DNA of 64,000 nucleotides from Streptomyces typhae (GTDB lineage Bacteria; Actinomycetota; Actinomycetes; Streptomycetales; Streptomycetaceae): positions 1-64,000 of the forward strand of contig NZ_WPNZ01000014.1 of assembly GCF_009755605.1 (NCBI RefSeq), written 5' to 3'. Below the pieces are notes generated by a model that was given only the letters and a program-made list of their open reading frames with translations, was not told the origin of the DNA and did no database searches. Both the position numbers and the translations under genes were made by a program. Positions 16,963 through 24,906 of this stretch are shown here, piece by piece; position 1 is the stretch's first letter; each line of letters opens with the position of its first letter.

Positions 16963-19275
16963 TCAGCTCAGTGGCCGAAAGCCGCGCAGCCGCAGGCTGT
17001 TGCCGACCACGAAGACGGACGAGAAGGCCATGGCCGCACCGGCGAGCATCGGGTTCAGGAGCCCGGCGGCGGCGAGCGGCAGCGCGGCGACGTTGTAGGC
17101 GAAGGCCCAGAAGAGGTTGGACCGGATCGTGCCGAGGGTCTTCCGGGCAAGGCGGATGGCGTCGGCCGCGGCCCGCAGGTCACCCCGTACCAGGGTCAGG
17201 TCACCCGCCTCGATGGCCGCGTCAGTGCCCGTGCCCATGGCGAGCCCCAGGTCGGCCTGCGCGAGGGCCGCCGCGTCGTTGACGCCGTCGCCGACCATGG
17301 CGACCGAACGCCCCGCTGCCTGGAGCCTCTTGACCACGTCGACCTTGTCCTGCGGAAGCACCTCGGCGATGACGTGCTCGGGTGCGATGCCGACCTCGGC
17401 GGCGACGGACTCGGCGACGGCGCGGTTGTCACCGGTGAGCAGCATCGGCGTGAGCCCGAGCGCGCGCAGCCGCCGGATCGCCTCGGGGCTGGTCTCCTTG
17501 ACGGCGTCGGCGACTTCGAGCACGGCCCGCGCCTCGCCGTCCCAGGCGACGGCGACGGCGGTGCGCCCGGCGGCCTCGGCGGTGTCCTTGGCCCGCTTCA
17601 GCTCCTCGGGCAGCGGGATGGCCCACTCCGCGAGCAACTGCTCCCGCCCCACGAGCACCGCGTGCCCCTCGACGATCCCCTGCACCCCGAGCCCCGCCAC
17701 GTTCGCGAAGTCCGCCGGTGTCGGCAGCGTCCCGACCCGCTCGGCGGCGCCCGCGGCGACGGCCTGGGCGATGGGGTGCTCGGAGGAGTGCTCCAGGGCC
17801 CCGGCGAGCCGCAGCACCTCGTCCACCTCGGCGGACTCCTCCACCCCGGCATCGGTGGCGCCGCCTGCCACCCGGGTGGCGAGCAGCGTCATCCGTCCCG
17901 TGGTCACCGTGCCGGTCTTGTCGAGCACGATGGTGTCGACGCGCCGCGTGGTCTCCAGGACCTCGGGGCCCTTGATGAGGATGCCGAGCTGGGCGCCGCG
18001 CCCGGTGCCGACCATGAGCGCGGTGGGCGTGGCGAGGCCGAGGGCGCACGGGCAGGCGATGATCAGGACGGCGACGGCGGCGGTGAAGGCGGCCGTGAGG
18101 CCCGCGCCGTTGCCGAGCCAGAAGCCGAGGGTGGCGATCGCGAGGGCGATGACGACCGGCACGAAGACGCCGGAGACGCGGTCGGCGAGTCGCTGGGCGG
18201 CGGCCTTGCCGTTCTGCGCGTCCTCGACGAGCCGCGCCATCCGGGCGAGTTGGGTGTCGGAGCCGACGCGGGTCGCCTCCACGACGAGCCGGCCGCCGAC
18301 GTTCAGGGTGGCGCCGGTGACCGCGTCGCCCACGGCGACCTCCACGGGCACGGACTCGCCGGTGAGCATCGACGCGTCGACGGCGGATGCGCCTTCGAGC
18401 ACCCGCCCGTCGGTGGCGATCTTCTCGCCGGGCCGCACCAGGAACCGGTCGCCGCTCCTCAGCTCCCCGACCGGCACGGTCTCCTCGCGCCCGCCCCGGA
18501 GCACGGTCACGTCCTTCGCGCCCAGTTCGAGCAGCGCCTTCAGGGCCGCGCCCGCCTTCCGCTTGGAGCGGGCCTCGAAGTACCGCCCGGCGAGGATGAA
18601 AGCGGTGACGCCCGCGGCGGCCTCCAGATAGATATTCCCGGCGCCGTCGCTGCGCTCGATGGTCAGCTCGAAGGGGTGCGTCATGCCGGGCGTGCCCGCC
18701 GAGCCGAGGAACAGCGCCCACAGCGACCACAGGAACGCCGCCGACGTGCCGACCGATATCAGCGTGTCCATGGTGGCAGCGCCGTGCCGGGCGTTGGTGA
18801 CGGCCGCCTTGTGGAAGGGCCAGGCCGCGTAGGTCACGACCGGGGCCGCGAGGGTCAGGGACAGCCACTGCCAGTACGCGAACTGGAGGGCGGGGATCAT
18901 CGCCATCGCGATGACGGGCACGGAGAGCACGACGGCGGTGATCAGCCGCTCGCGCAGCGGCCGCAGCCCGGCGTCCCCCTCGGCGCCCTCGTCCCCCTCG
19001 TCACGGCCGCCACCTCCCCCGTCGTCGGCCGCCCGGGGCGGGGCGGGTTCCCGGGCGGTGTACCCGGTGGCCTCGACGGTGGCGATGAGGTCGGCGACCG
19101 CGACGTCCGTGCCGTCGAAGCTGACCTTGGCCTTCTCGGTGGCGTAGTTGACGGTCGCCGCGACGCCGTCCATGCGGTTGAGCTTCTTCTCGATACGGGC
19201 CGCGCACGAGGCGCAGGTCATACCGCCGATGGCGAGTTCCACCTGCGTGGTGTGCGGGGTCTGCGTGGAGGTCAT
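16963..19275 (-). CDS. copA: Copper-exporting P1B-type ATPase
   Basis: A 770-residue heavy-metal ATPase. One N-terminal HMA domain with GMTCASC (18-24) is followed by an Asp/Gly-rich linker, eight predicted membrane helices, the TGES phosphatase motif, the CPC metal motif near 410 (ACPCALGLATPTA), the phosphorylation motif DKTGT near 450, the HP locus (EHPIAQAV), TGDNR and GDGVNDAAAL. CPC with a CxxC HMA domain indicates Cu(I) export. It is divergent from a secreted copper-linked gene, and a CsoR-type operator lies 60 bases upstream, so copper induction is expected. Confidence 0.96.
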   Translation of the reverse strand: MTSTQTPHTTQVELAIGGMTCASCAARIEKKLNRMDGVAATVNYATEKAKVSFDGTDVAVADLIATVEATGYTAREPAPPRAADDGGGGGRDEGDEGAEGDAGLRPLRERLITAVVLSVPVIAMAMIPALQFAYWQWLSLTLAAPVVTYAAWPFHKAAVTNARHGAATMDTLISVGTSAAFLWSLWALFLGSAGTPGMTHPFELTIERSDGAGNIYLEAAAGVTAFILAGRYFEARSKRKAGAALKALLELGAKDVTVLRGGREETVPVGELRSGDRFLVRPGEKIATDGRVLEGASAVDASMLTGESVPVEVAVGDAVTGATLNVGGRLVVEATRVGSDTQLARMARLVEDAQNGKAAAQRLADRVSGVFVPVVIALAIATLGFWLGNGAGLTAAFTAAVAVLIIACPCALGLATPTALMVGTGRGAQLGILIKGPEVLETTRRVDTIVLDKTGTVTTGRMTLLATRVAGGATDAGVEESAEVDEVLRLAGALEHSSEHPIAQAVAAGAAERVGTLPTPADFANVAGLGVQGIVEGHAVLVGREQLLAEWAIPLPEELKRAKDTAEAAGRTAVAVAWDGEARAVLEVADAVKETSPEAIRRLRALGLTPMLLTGDNRAVAESVAAEVGIAPEHVIAEVLPQDKVDVVKRLQAAGRSVAMVGDGVNDAAALAQADLGLAMGTGTDAAIEAGDLTLVRGDLRAAADAIRLARKTLGTIRSNLFWAFAYNVAALPLAAAGLLNPMLAGAAMAFSSVFVVGNSLRLRGFRPLS

Positions 19276-19334
19276 GTCAGCCGCTCCTCATGCCCGGCAT
19301 ACCCGGGCCCGGTATCGCCTACGAGATCCATGTG

Positions 19335-19349
19335 TACCCCCAGGGGGTA
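19335..19349. promoter_or_regulatory. CsoR-type operator upstream of copA
   Basis: A perfect palindrome TACCCCCAGGGGGTA. G-tract palindromes with TA ends (TACCCC...GGGGTA) are the known binding sites of the copper repressor CsoR in actinobacteria. The site lies 60 bases before the copA ATG on the minus strand. Confidence 0.8.
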
Positions 19350-19373
19350 TCAAGACGCAAGCGTTCCCACCGC

Positions 19374-19401
19374 TTGACTTAATACCCCAGGGGGGTATGG
19401 T
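19374..19401 (+). promoter_or_regulatory. Promoter with CsoR-type operator in its spacer
   Basis: A -35 TTGACT (19374-19379) and -10 TATGGT (19396-19401) are 16 bases apart. The spacer and -10 contain the palindrome ATACCCCAGGGGGGTAT (19382-19398). The predicted start of transcription falls about 7 bases after the -10, at or just before the ATG at 19410, so the message would be leaderless. Repression by CsoR without copper is inferred. Confidence 0.78.
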
Positions 19402-19409
19402 CGGGACCC

Positions 19410-20318
19410 ATGAGGACCGGATTGAGGATCACCGCGTACACGGCCGCCGTCGCGGCGGCGTTCACCGCCGCGTACGGCGTGGGCACGAGCGTCGACAGCG
19501 TGAGCACCCCGGCGGCGCACAGCGAGAAGAGCGGCCACGGCGAAAGCGGCCACGAGGACTCAGGAGCCGGTACCAGGACGACGACGTCCACCCCGGCAGG
19601 CCTCCAGACAGCCTCCGACGGCTACGCCCTGGACCTCAGGACCAGGCGCACGGAGGCGGGCAAGCGCACGGGCCTGCGCTTCACCATCACCGAGGAGTCC
19701 TCGGGCGCGCCCCTGAAGTCGTACGCGAAGGAGCACGGCAAGGAGCTGCACCTGATCGTCGCCTCACGCGACCTGACGACGTACCGTCATCTGCACCCGG
19801 TGCGCGCCGCGGACGGCACCTGGTCGGTCCCGGCGACGCTGCCGAAGGCCGGGGACCACCGCGTGTTCGCGGACTTCAGGCCCGCCGGCGCCGAGAAGAA
19901 GGTGACGCTGGGCACGGACCTCGCCGTCACCGGCGCCTACGCCCCGGCGGACCTGCCGCCCGCGCGGGCCACCGCGAAGGCGGGCGACGGCTACGAGGTG
20001 CGCCTGACCGGCACCCCGGCCCCCGGCAAGCCCCGCGAGCTGGCGCTGCGCGTCCTGCGCGACGGCAAGCCGGTCACCGACCTCCAGCCCTACCTGGGCG
20101 CCTACGGCCACCTGGTCGCCCTGCGCGCGGGCGACCTCGCGTACCTCCACGTCCACCCGAACGGGGAGCCCGGCGACGGCAGCACGGAGCCCGGCCCCGC
20201 GGTCTCCTTCACGACGACGGCGCCGAGCGCGGGCACCTACCGCCTGTTCCTGGACTTCCGCCACGAGGGAAAGGTCCGCACGGCGGCGTTCACGGTGCAC
20301 ACGGCGCACACCCACTGA
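19410..20318 (+). CDS. Secreted copper-associated protein
   Basis: A 302-residue protein with an N-terminal hydrophobic export segment (about 5-25, TAYTAAVAAAFTAAYGVG), then a His/Ser/Gly-rich stretch with a GHGESGHED metal-binding look. Two beta-rich domains follow; the second contains HLHPV and later YGHLVALRAGDLAYLHVHPNG, His clusters suited to copper. Similar proteins sit beside copper ATPase genes in many actinobacteria; no enzyme activity is known to me. There is no ribosome site, in agreement with a leaderless start. It shares the divergent copper-controlled region with copA. Confidence 0.85.
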   Translation: MRTGLRITAYTAAVAAAFTAAYGVGTSVDSVSTPAAHSEKSGHGESGHEDSGAGTRTTTSTPAGLQTASDGYALDLRTRRTEAGKRTGLRFTITEESSGAPLKSYAKEHGKELHLIVASRDLTTYRHLHPVRAADGTWSVPATLPKAGDHRVFADFRPAGAEKKVTLGTDLAVTGAYAPADLPPARATAKAGDGYEVRLTGTPAPGKPRELALRVLRDGKPVTDLQPYLGAYGHLVALRAGDLAYLHVHPNGEPGDGSTEPGPAVSFTTTAPSAGTYRLFLDFRHEGKVRTAAFTVHTAHTH

Positions 20319-20345
20319 GCGGATACCCGGCGCGGGTCGGATGGC

Positions 20346-21023
20346 TCACGAGAAGATCGACAGCTCCTCCGGCGTGGCGCCCGCCAGCTCGAACGCCGAG
20401 TCCGTGAGGGGGCGGCCCGCGTACAGCCGGACCAGCGTCGACGCGTCCCCGATGAACCGGGCGGGCGGCCTGCTGCCGTCGTTGACGCCGAGGATCAGCG
20501 GCTCGTCGAACCCGTCGAGGTCGGCGTGCAGGGGCAGCGCCGCACGCTGCTTGCTGAACGCGGCGAGCAGCGGCAACGCGTCACCGAGCCCGTCGCCCCC
20601 GTACGCGCCCGGCAGTCCCCAGGCGTCCCGTACGTCACCGGCGTGCACCCACTCGCCGAGCGCCACCCCGTCGAGGAGCCCCTTGGAGGCGGCGATGGGA
20701 CCGCCCGCGTGGGTCATGCCGTGCTCCAGTTCGTCCACGATCCGGGAGTTCGGCCAGTCGGCCCGGTCGGCGATGTCACGGTCGTTGCCCGCCGCGGTGA
20801 AGGCACCGTCCTCGAACCGGCTCTCTATCACCCGGTCGAGCACCGCCGAGCAGTGCGCGAGCACATCGCGCACCGTCCACCCCGGGCAGCAGGTGGGCGC
20901 GGCGAACGCCGCGTCGCCGGCGGAACGGAGCAGCGGGATCAGCGCGACGCACTCGGTGCGCAACAACCGTCCCGGACGATCGGATTCGTACGTTCCGTCG
21001 GGGGAGATCACGTCGTACGTCAT
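20346..21023 (-). CDS. Maleylpyruvate isomerase-family, mycothiol-dependent-type protein
   Basis: A 225-residue protein of the DinB-like fold. The N-terminal helical part has the typical PGWTVRDVLAHCSAVLDRVIE segment, the mycothiol-dependent maleylpyruvate isomerase N domain, where the His helps bind a metal. GEWVHAGDVRDAWGLPGA supplies the second His motif. The C-terminal part (RFIGDASTLVRLYAGRPLTD) is the sterol-carrier-like domain of the family. Substrate unknown; such proteins are usually thiol-linked transferases. Convergent with the copper gene, with a 27-base gap. Confidence 0.85.
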   Translation of the reverse strand: MTYDVISPDGTYESDRPGRLLRTECVALIPLLRSAGDAAFAAPTCCPGWTVRDVLAHCSAVLDRVIESRFEDGAFTAAGNDRDIADRADWPNSRIVDELEHGMTHAGGPIAASKGLLDGVALGEWVHAGDVRDAWGLPGAYGGDGLGDALPLLAAFSKQRAALPLHADLDGFDEPLILGVNDGSRPPARFIGDASTLVRLYAGRPLTDSAFELAGATPEELSIFS

Positions 21024-21105
21024 GGCGGCCAGCCAAGCGCCCACCGCCCGGAATGGCAACGTCCGCGCAGCAATTGCCCAGGTGCAGTCCACACCGGCGA
21101 AGTAT

Positions 21106-21225
21106 TCAGCCCGTCCGGCGTTTGAGGACGAGGCGCGCAGCGCCGACAAGAGCTGGGGTCCAGGGGGCGCAGCGCCCCTGGTTACGGTGAAGGGGCGGGC
21201 CCGGGGCGCCCCGCGAAGGCCTAGG
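21106..21225. repeat. Dispersed GTCCGGCGTTTGAGGACGAG element
   Basis: Starts TTCAGCCCGTCCGGCGTTTG, continues through GCGCGCAGCGCC, the hairpin CAGGGGGCGCAGCGCCCCTG and the shared ending AAGGGGCGGGCCCGGGGCGCCCCGCG. It is almost identical over about 105 bases to the copy at 23052. It lies between divergent genes. Confidence 0.88.
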
Positions 21226-21233
21226 GTCACCCC

Positions 21234-21911
21234 ATGCCCGACGACGACACCGCCCCCGCCCCCCTCACGGAACCCGACAGAGCAGCCCTCCGCCAGGCCT
21301 GGCGGGAAGCCCTCGTCGGGGCCCGGGGGACCCCCACGGGCCCCGACCCCGACCCGTACGCCGACAATCTCCTGACCCGCTGGTCCGAACCTCACCGCCG
21401 CTACCACACCCTCACCCACCTCGAAGCCGTCCTCGCCCACCTGGACACCCTCCAGGACCACCCGGAGCACCCGCACGTGGTGCGCCTCGCGGCCTGGTTC
21501 CACGACGCCGTCCATGCCCCCGACCGCTCGGAGAACGAGGAGCGCAGCGCCCGCCTCGCGGAACGCGCCCTCCCCGAGGCGGGCCTGTCCCGGGAGGCCA
21601 CCGCGGACGTGGCCCGCCTGGTCCGCCTCACGGTCACCCACGACCCGGCCGACGGCGACCGCGACGGCGAGGCCCTGTGCGACGCGGACCTCGCGATCCT
21701 CGCCGCGGCCCCGGACGCGTACGCCGCGTACGCCGCCGCGGTCCGCGAGGAGTACGCCTTCGTGCCCGACGAGGCGTTCCGCGCGGGCCGCGCGGACGTC
21801 CTGCGTCAACTCCTCGCCCTGCCCCGCCTGTTCCGCACCCCGTACGGGGCCGCCCACTGGGAGGCCGCCGCCAGGGAAAACCTCACGACGGAGCTGGAAC
21901 TGCTCACGTAG
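21234..21911 (+). CDS. HD-domain metal-dependent phosphohydrolase-like protein
   Basis: A 225-residue soluble protein. The HD-type residues are visible: RRYHTLTH (about 56-63) and LAAWFHDAVH (about 84-93), followed by LTVTHDP and DADLAIL, matching a predicted HD phosphohydrolase family that often ends near 210-230 residues. It probably hydrolyses a nucleotide or a phosphate ester, but the substrate is unknown. It starts just after the dispersed repeat with little room for a promoter beyond that element, and is followed after ten bases by the fused isomerase/acetyltransferase gene, so the two are probably an operon. Confidence 0.85.
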   Translation: MPDDDTAPAPLTEPDRAALRQAWREALVGARGTPTGPDPDPYADNLLTRWSEPHRRYHTLTHLEAVLAHLDTLQDHPEHPHVVRLAAWFHDAVHAPDRSENEERSARLAERALPEAGLSREATADVARLVRLTVTHDPADGDRDGEALCDADLAILAAAPDAYAAYAAAVREEYAFVPDEAFRAGRADVLRQLLALPRLFRTPYGAAHWEAAARENLTTELELLT

Positions 21912-21920
21912 CCTCACCGC

Positions 21921-23024
21921 ATGCTCTTCAACGGCGGGGACCTGATCGACGAGGCGACGGCGCACGCGGTCGCCGCGCTGCGCGCGGTGGCGACGGACGC
22001 GTACGACTGGACGACGCCCGCGGGCGGCCTGGAGTGGAGCTGCCTGGACACGGCCGAGCACATCGTGAGCGACTTCACCGCGTACGCGGCGCAGCTCACG
22101 GGCCGCACGGCGGGCACCGGCACCTACGTCCCGATGGAGATCCGCCTGGACGCGGGCACCGGCGCGGACGGCGCGGTGCGCTGCGTCGAGGCGAGCGCGG
22201 GCCTGCTCGCGGCGGTCGTGCGGACGACACCGCCGGGCGTGCGCGGCTGGCATCCGTTCCCGTACGGCAGCGCGGACGCGGCGGGCTTCGCCGCGATGGG
22301 CGTCGTCGAGCTGGTCCTGCACACGTACGACATCCTGCGCGCCTTCGCCGTGCCGTACGAGCCCCCGGCCGGGCTGCCCGCGGCCGTCCTCGCCCGCCAG
22401 TTCCCGCACGTGCCGCCGGCCCGGGACGGCGAGGACCCCTGGCGGGTGCTGCTGTGGGCGACGGGCCGCGCCGACCGCGCGGGCCACCCCCGCAAGGACC
22501 GCTGGCGCTGGCACAACCCGATCCAGGTGCCCGCGGGCCCCGTCGAGCTGATCGAGGTGTCCCCGGACGCCGCCGCCGACCTGGCCGCGGGCGGCACGGG
22601 CGGCAGCCACTGGACCGAGGGCGGCCCGTTCGAGGGCACGCGCGGAGCGGCGGGGCGCACGGCGAGGGCGTACGCCGCCGGGACGCACCGCCCCGAGTGG
22701 GGCATGTTCACCGTCGTGCGCGTCGCGGACCGGCGCGCGGTGGGCGCCATGGGCTTCCACGGCGTGCCCGACGACGAGGGCTGGGCGGAGGTCGGTTACG
22801 ACCTGGTCCCCGAGGCCCGCGGCAACGGCTACGCCACCGAGGCCCTGCGCGCCCTCACGGCCTGGGCCCTGGACCACCCCGACCACACCGCCGTCAGCGG
22901 CCTACGCGCCCTCACCGACCGCGACAACACCGCGTCCCACGCGGTCCTGACCCGAGCGGGCTTCACCCGCGCGGCGGACCGCGACGACAGCCATACCTTC
23001 GAGTACGCACGCACGCGCGCATGA
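21921..23024 (+). CDS. Fusion of a DinB/mycothiol-isomerase-like domain and a GNAT acetyltransferase
   Basis: A 367-residue protein. Residues about 1-200 show the DinB-like fold (TAHAVAALRAVATDAYDWTT, CLDTAEHIVSDFTAYAAQL, GVVELVLHTYDILRAF). Residues about 205-365 are a GNAT acetyltransferase of the RimJ/RimL type, with the acetyl-CoA motif VPEARGNGYATEALRAL and the ending ASHAVLTRAGF. Fusions of these two families are uncommon. It could couple thiol chemistry to acetylation, as in mycothiol-related detoxification, but that is inference. The preceding HD gene lies ten bases upstream. Clean single reading frame with no sign of an assembly join. Confidence 0.85.
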   Translation: MLFNGGDLIDEATAHAVAALRAVATDAYDWTTPAGGLEWSCLDTAEHIVSDFTAYAAQLTGRTAGTGTYVPMEIRLDAGTGADGAVRCVEASAGLLAAVVRTTPPGVRGWHPFPYGSADAAGFAAMGVVELVLHTYDILRAFAVPYEPPAGLPAAVLARQFPHVPPARDGEDPWRVLLWATGRADRAGHPRKDRWRWHNPIQVPAGPVELIEVSPDAAADLAAGGTGGSHWTEGGPFEGTRGAAGRTARAYAAGTHRPEWGMFTVVRVADRRAVGAMGFHGVPDDEGWAEVGYDLVPEARGNGYATEALRALTAWALDHPDHTAVSGLRALTDRDNTASHAVLTRAGFTRAADRDDSHTFEYARTRA

Positions 23025-23051
23025 TCTGTGGGCCCGGCTGGGGGCTATTCA

Positions 23052-23160
23052 CAGCCCGTCCGGCGTTTGAGGACGAGGCGCGCAGCGCCGATGAGGCTGG
23101 GGTCCAGGGGGCGCAGCGCCCCTGGTCACGGTGAAGGGGCGGGCCCGGGGCGCCCCGCGC
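23052..23160. repeat. Dispersed GTCCGGCGTTTGAGGACGAG element
   Basis: A second near-identical copy of the 21106 element, same orientation, including the CAGGGGGCGCAGCGCCCCTG hairpin. It fills the gap between convergent genes and can act as their shared terminator. Confidence 0.88.
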
Positions 23161-23164
23161 GGGC

Positions 23165-23431
23165 CTACCGCCCCGCACCCTTCCGCCGCCGCAGCCCCGC
23201 CCCCAGCAGCACCCGCACCAACTCCCGGGAGGGCACCTCCACGGCCCCCGCCCGCACGGCGTCCCCGTACCGGTGCGAGGGAAGGTCGTAGTGGTCGCGC
23301 TCGAAGGCACGCTCGGGCACCCCGATACGCGCCGCGAAGGCGTGCAGTTCGTCGTACGAGAGGTCGCTGACGAGGTGGGACCAGAACCGCCCGTGACCGG
23401 GCCAGGTGGGCGGATCGATATAAACCGTCAC
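23165..23431 (-). CDS. DUF4031 protein
   Basis: An 88-residue protein beginning VTVYIDPPTWPGHGRFWSHLVSDLSYDELHAFAARIGVPER, the DUF4031 signature. The later RDHYDLPSHRYGDAVRAGAVEVPSRELVRVLL fits the same family. Its GTG overlaps the stop of the gene upstream by four bases (GTGA), so the two are coupled. The family is a small conserved actinobacterial group with unknown activity; the conserved DPP, H and D residues suggest a catalytic or metal role. Confidence 0.85.
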   Translation of the reverse strand: MTVYIDPPTWPGHGRFWSHLVSDLSYDELHAFAARIGVPERAFERDHYDLPSHRYGDAVRAGAVEVPSRELVRVLLGAGLRRRKGAGR

Positions 23432-23814
23432 CGGCCCACCCCACCGAGCGACCCCACAGCCGCGACCACGACCCCCGCCTTCCCGCACACCCAGTGCGGA
23501 TCGGCCCCCAACTCCGGCTCCACGTCGAGCGCGTGCGGATCCCCGGAGCCGCACACGGGGCACAGCGGCCACCGCCCGTACCGCTCCAGGAGGGCGTCCT
23601 GCACGTCCTGGGCGACGAGCCCGGCGACGTACTCGGCGCCCTCGGGCCACTGCTCGACCCACCAGCGCCGCTGCGCCACGGAGTCCTCGACGAAGGAGAC
23701 GACGTCGGGCTCGGCCACCTCGTCCGCGACCAGGTCGGCGAGGACCAGCGCGCGGGCGGCGTGCAGCGCCCGCTCCAGCGGGCCCACGGGGACGGAGGAT
23801 GCGGAGGAGTCCAT
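23428..23814 (-). CDS. Hypothetical protein with a possible zinc-binding CxxC
   Basis: A 128-residue protein. The first 80 residues are helical and acidic (LERALHAARALVLADLVADEV...DVVSFVEDSVAQRRWWVEQWPEG). The C-terminal third has CPVCGSGDPHALDVEPELGA followed by HWVCG, so three Cys and two His could bind zinc. The ATG at 23814 follows GGAGGA-like bases. It is first in a coupled pair with the DUF4031 gene. Divergent from the MurR-type regulator, and the shared 58-base spacer carries part of its operator. Confidence 0.75.
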   Translation of the reverse strand: MDSSASSVPVGPLERALHAARALVLADLVADEVAEPDVVSFVEDSVAQRRWWVEQWPEGAEYVAGLVAQDVQDALLERYGRWPLCPVCGSGDPHALDVEPELGADPHWVCGKAGVVVAAVGSLGGVGR

Positions 23815-23855
23815 ACAGCCATTGTGCGCCCGAAGCCTTGACCACCCCGCACCCC

Positions 23856-23899
23856 GAAAATATCTTTCACATGTGACCCAAGACGTGAAGGAAATTTTC
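23856..23899. promoter_or_regulatory. Inverted repeat over the start of the MurR/RpiR-type gene
   Basis: Arms GAAAATATCTTTCAC (23856-23870) and GTGAAGGAAATTTTC (23885-23899) match at 13 of 15 positions with a 14-base centre. The GTG start at 23873 lies inside it, so bound protein would block initiation. MurR/RpiR regulators bind such A/T-flanked repeats; autoregulation is inferred. Confidence 0.7.
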
Positions 23900-24802
23900 G
23901 CGGGCGGCGCACCTCCGGCACCGGCCGCCCTCGCGGCCAAGGTGCGCACCCTCGCCCCGTCGATGACCCGGTCCATGCAGCGGGTCGCCGAGGCCGTCGC
24001 GGGCGACCCGGCGGGCTGCGCCGCGCTCACGGTCACCGGCCTCGCGGAGCTGACCGGCACCAGCGAGGCCACGGTGGTCCGCACCGCCCGCCTCCTCGGC
24101 TACCCCGGCTACCGCGACCTGCGCCTCGCCCTCGCGGGCCTCGCCGCCCAGCAGCAGTCGGGCCGCGCGCCCGCCGTCACCGCCGACATCGCCGTCGACG
24201 ACCCCATCGCGGACGTCGTGGCGAAACTCGCGTACGACGAGCAGCAGACCCTCGCCGACACGGCGGCGGCCCTCGACACGGTGCAGCTCGGCGCGGCCGT
24301 CGCCGCGCTCGCCACGGCCCGCCGCGTGGAGGTGTACGGCGTCGCCGCGTCCGGCCTCGTCGCCCAGGACCTCGCCCAGAAGCTCCTGCGCATCGGCCAC
24401 GTCGCGCACGCCCACTCCGACCCGCACCTCGCCGTCACCAACGCGGTGACGCTCCGCGCGAAGGACGTGGCGATCGCCATCACCCACTCCGGGTCCACCG
24501 GCGACGTCATCGAGCCGCTGCGCGTCGCCTTCGAGCACGGGGCGACGACGATCGCGATCACCGGGCGTCCCGACGGCCTGGTGTCCCAGTACGCCGATCA
24601 CATACTGACCACCTCCACCGCCCGCGAGAGCGAGCTGCGGCCCGCCGCGATGTCCTCACGGACCAGTCAGCTGCTCGTCGTGGACTGCCTGTTCGTGGGG
24701 GTGGCGCAGCGTACGTACGAGACGGCGGCGCCCGCGCTCGCCGCTTCGTACGAGGCCCTTGCGCACCGCCACAACCCTGGCGCGGGCGCCGGCAGTCGTT
24801 GA
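23873..24802 (+). CDS. MurR/RpiR-family transcriptional regulator
   Basis: A 309-residue repressor-type regulator: N-terminal HTH (about 25-100, MTRSMQRVAEAVAGD...TVTGLAELTGTSEATVVRTARLLGYPGYRDLRLAL), then a SIS sugar-phosphate domain (about 130-290, VEVYGVAASGLVAQDLAQKLLRIG and IAITHSGSTGDVIEPLRVA). The SIS ligand is probably MurNAc-6-phosphate or a related amino-sugar phosphate because murQ follows in the same direction 104 bases downstream. The GTG at 23873 is chosen; there is no clear ribosome site. An inverted repeat spans this start, pointing to autoregulation. Confidence 0.88.
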   Translation: MTQDVKEIFAGGAPPAPAALAAKVRTLAPSMTRSMQRVAEAVAGDPAGCAALTVTGLAELTGTSEATVVRTARLLGYPGYRDLRLALAGLAAQQQSGRAPAVTADIAVDDPIADVVAKLAYDEQQTLADTAAALDTVQLGAAVAALATARRVEVYGVAASGLVAQDLAQKLLRIGHVAHAHSDPHLAVTNAVTLRAKDVAIAITHSGSTGDVIEPLRVAFEHGATTIAITGRPDGLVSQYADHILTTSTARESELRPAAMSSRTSQLLVVDCLFVGVAQRTYETAAPALAASYEALAHRHNPGAGAGSR

Positions 24803-24832
24803 AGTCCCGCCCAGCCGGGGTGGCCGTCGATC

Positions 24833-24870
24833 GGCCTTCGGCCTCGTCCTCGAACGCCGGACGGGCTGAT
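24833..24870. repeat. Short inverted copy of the dispersed GTCCGGCGTTTGAGGACGAG element
   Basis: GGCCTCGTCCTCGAACGCCG and ACGGGCTGATT on the plus strand are the reverse complement of the usual element. It lies between the regulator and murQ and may form a partial terminator or attenuator. Confidence 0.75.
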
Positions 24871-24906
24871 TCCCCCTTTCCCGACCTTGTGAAAGAGCCG
24901 CACCCC

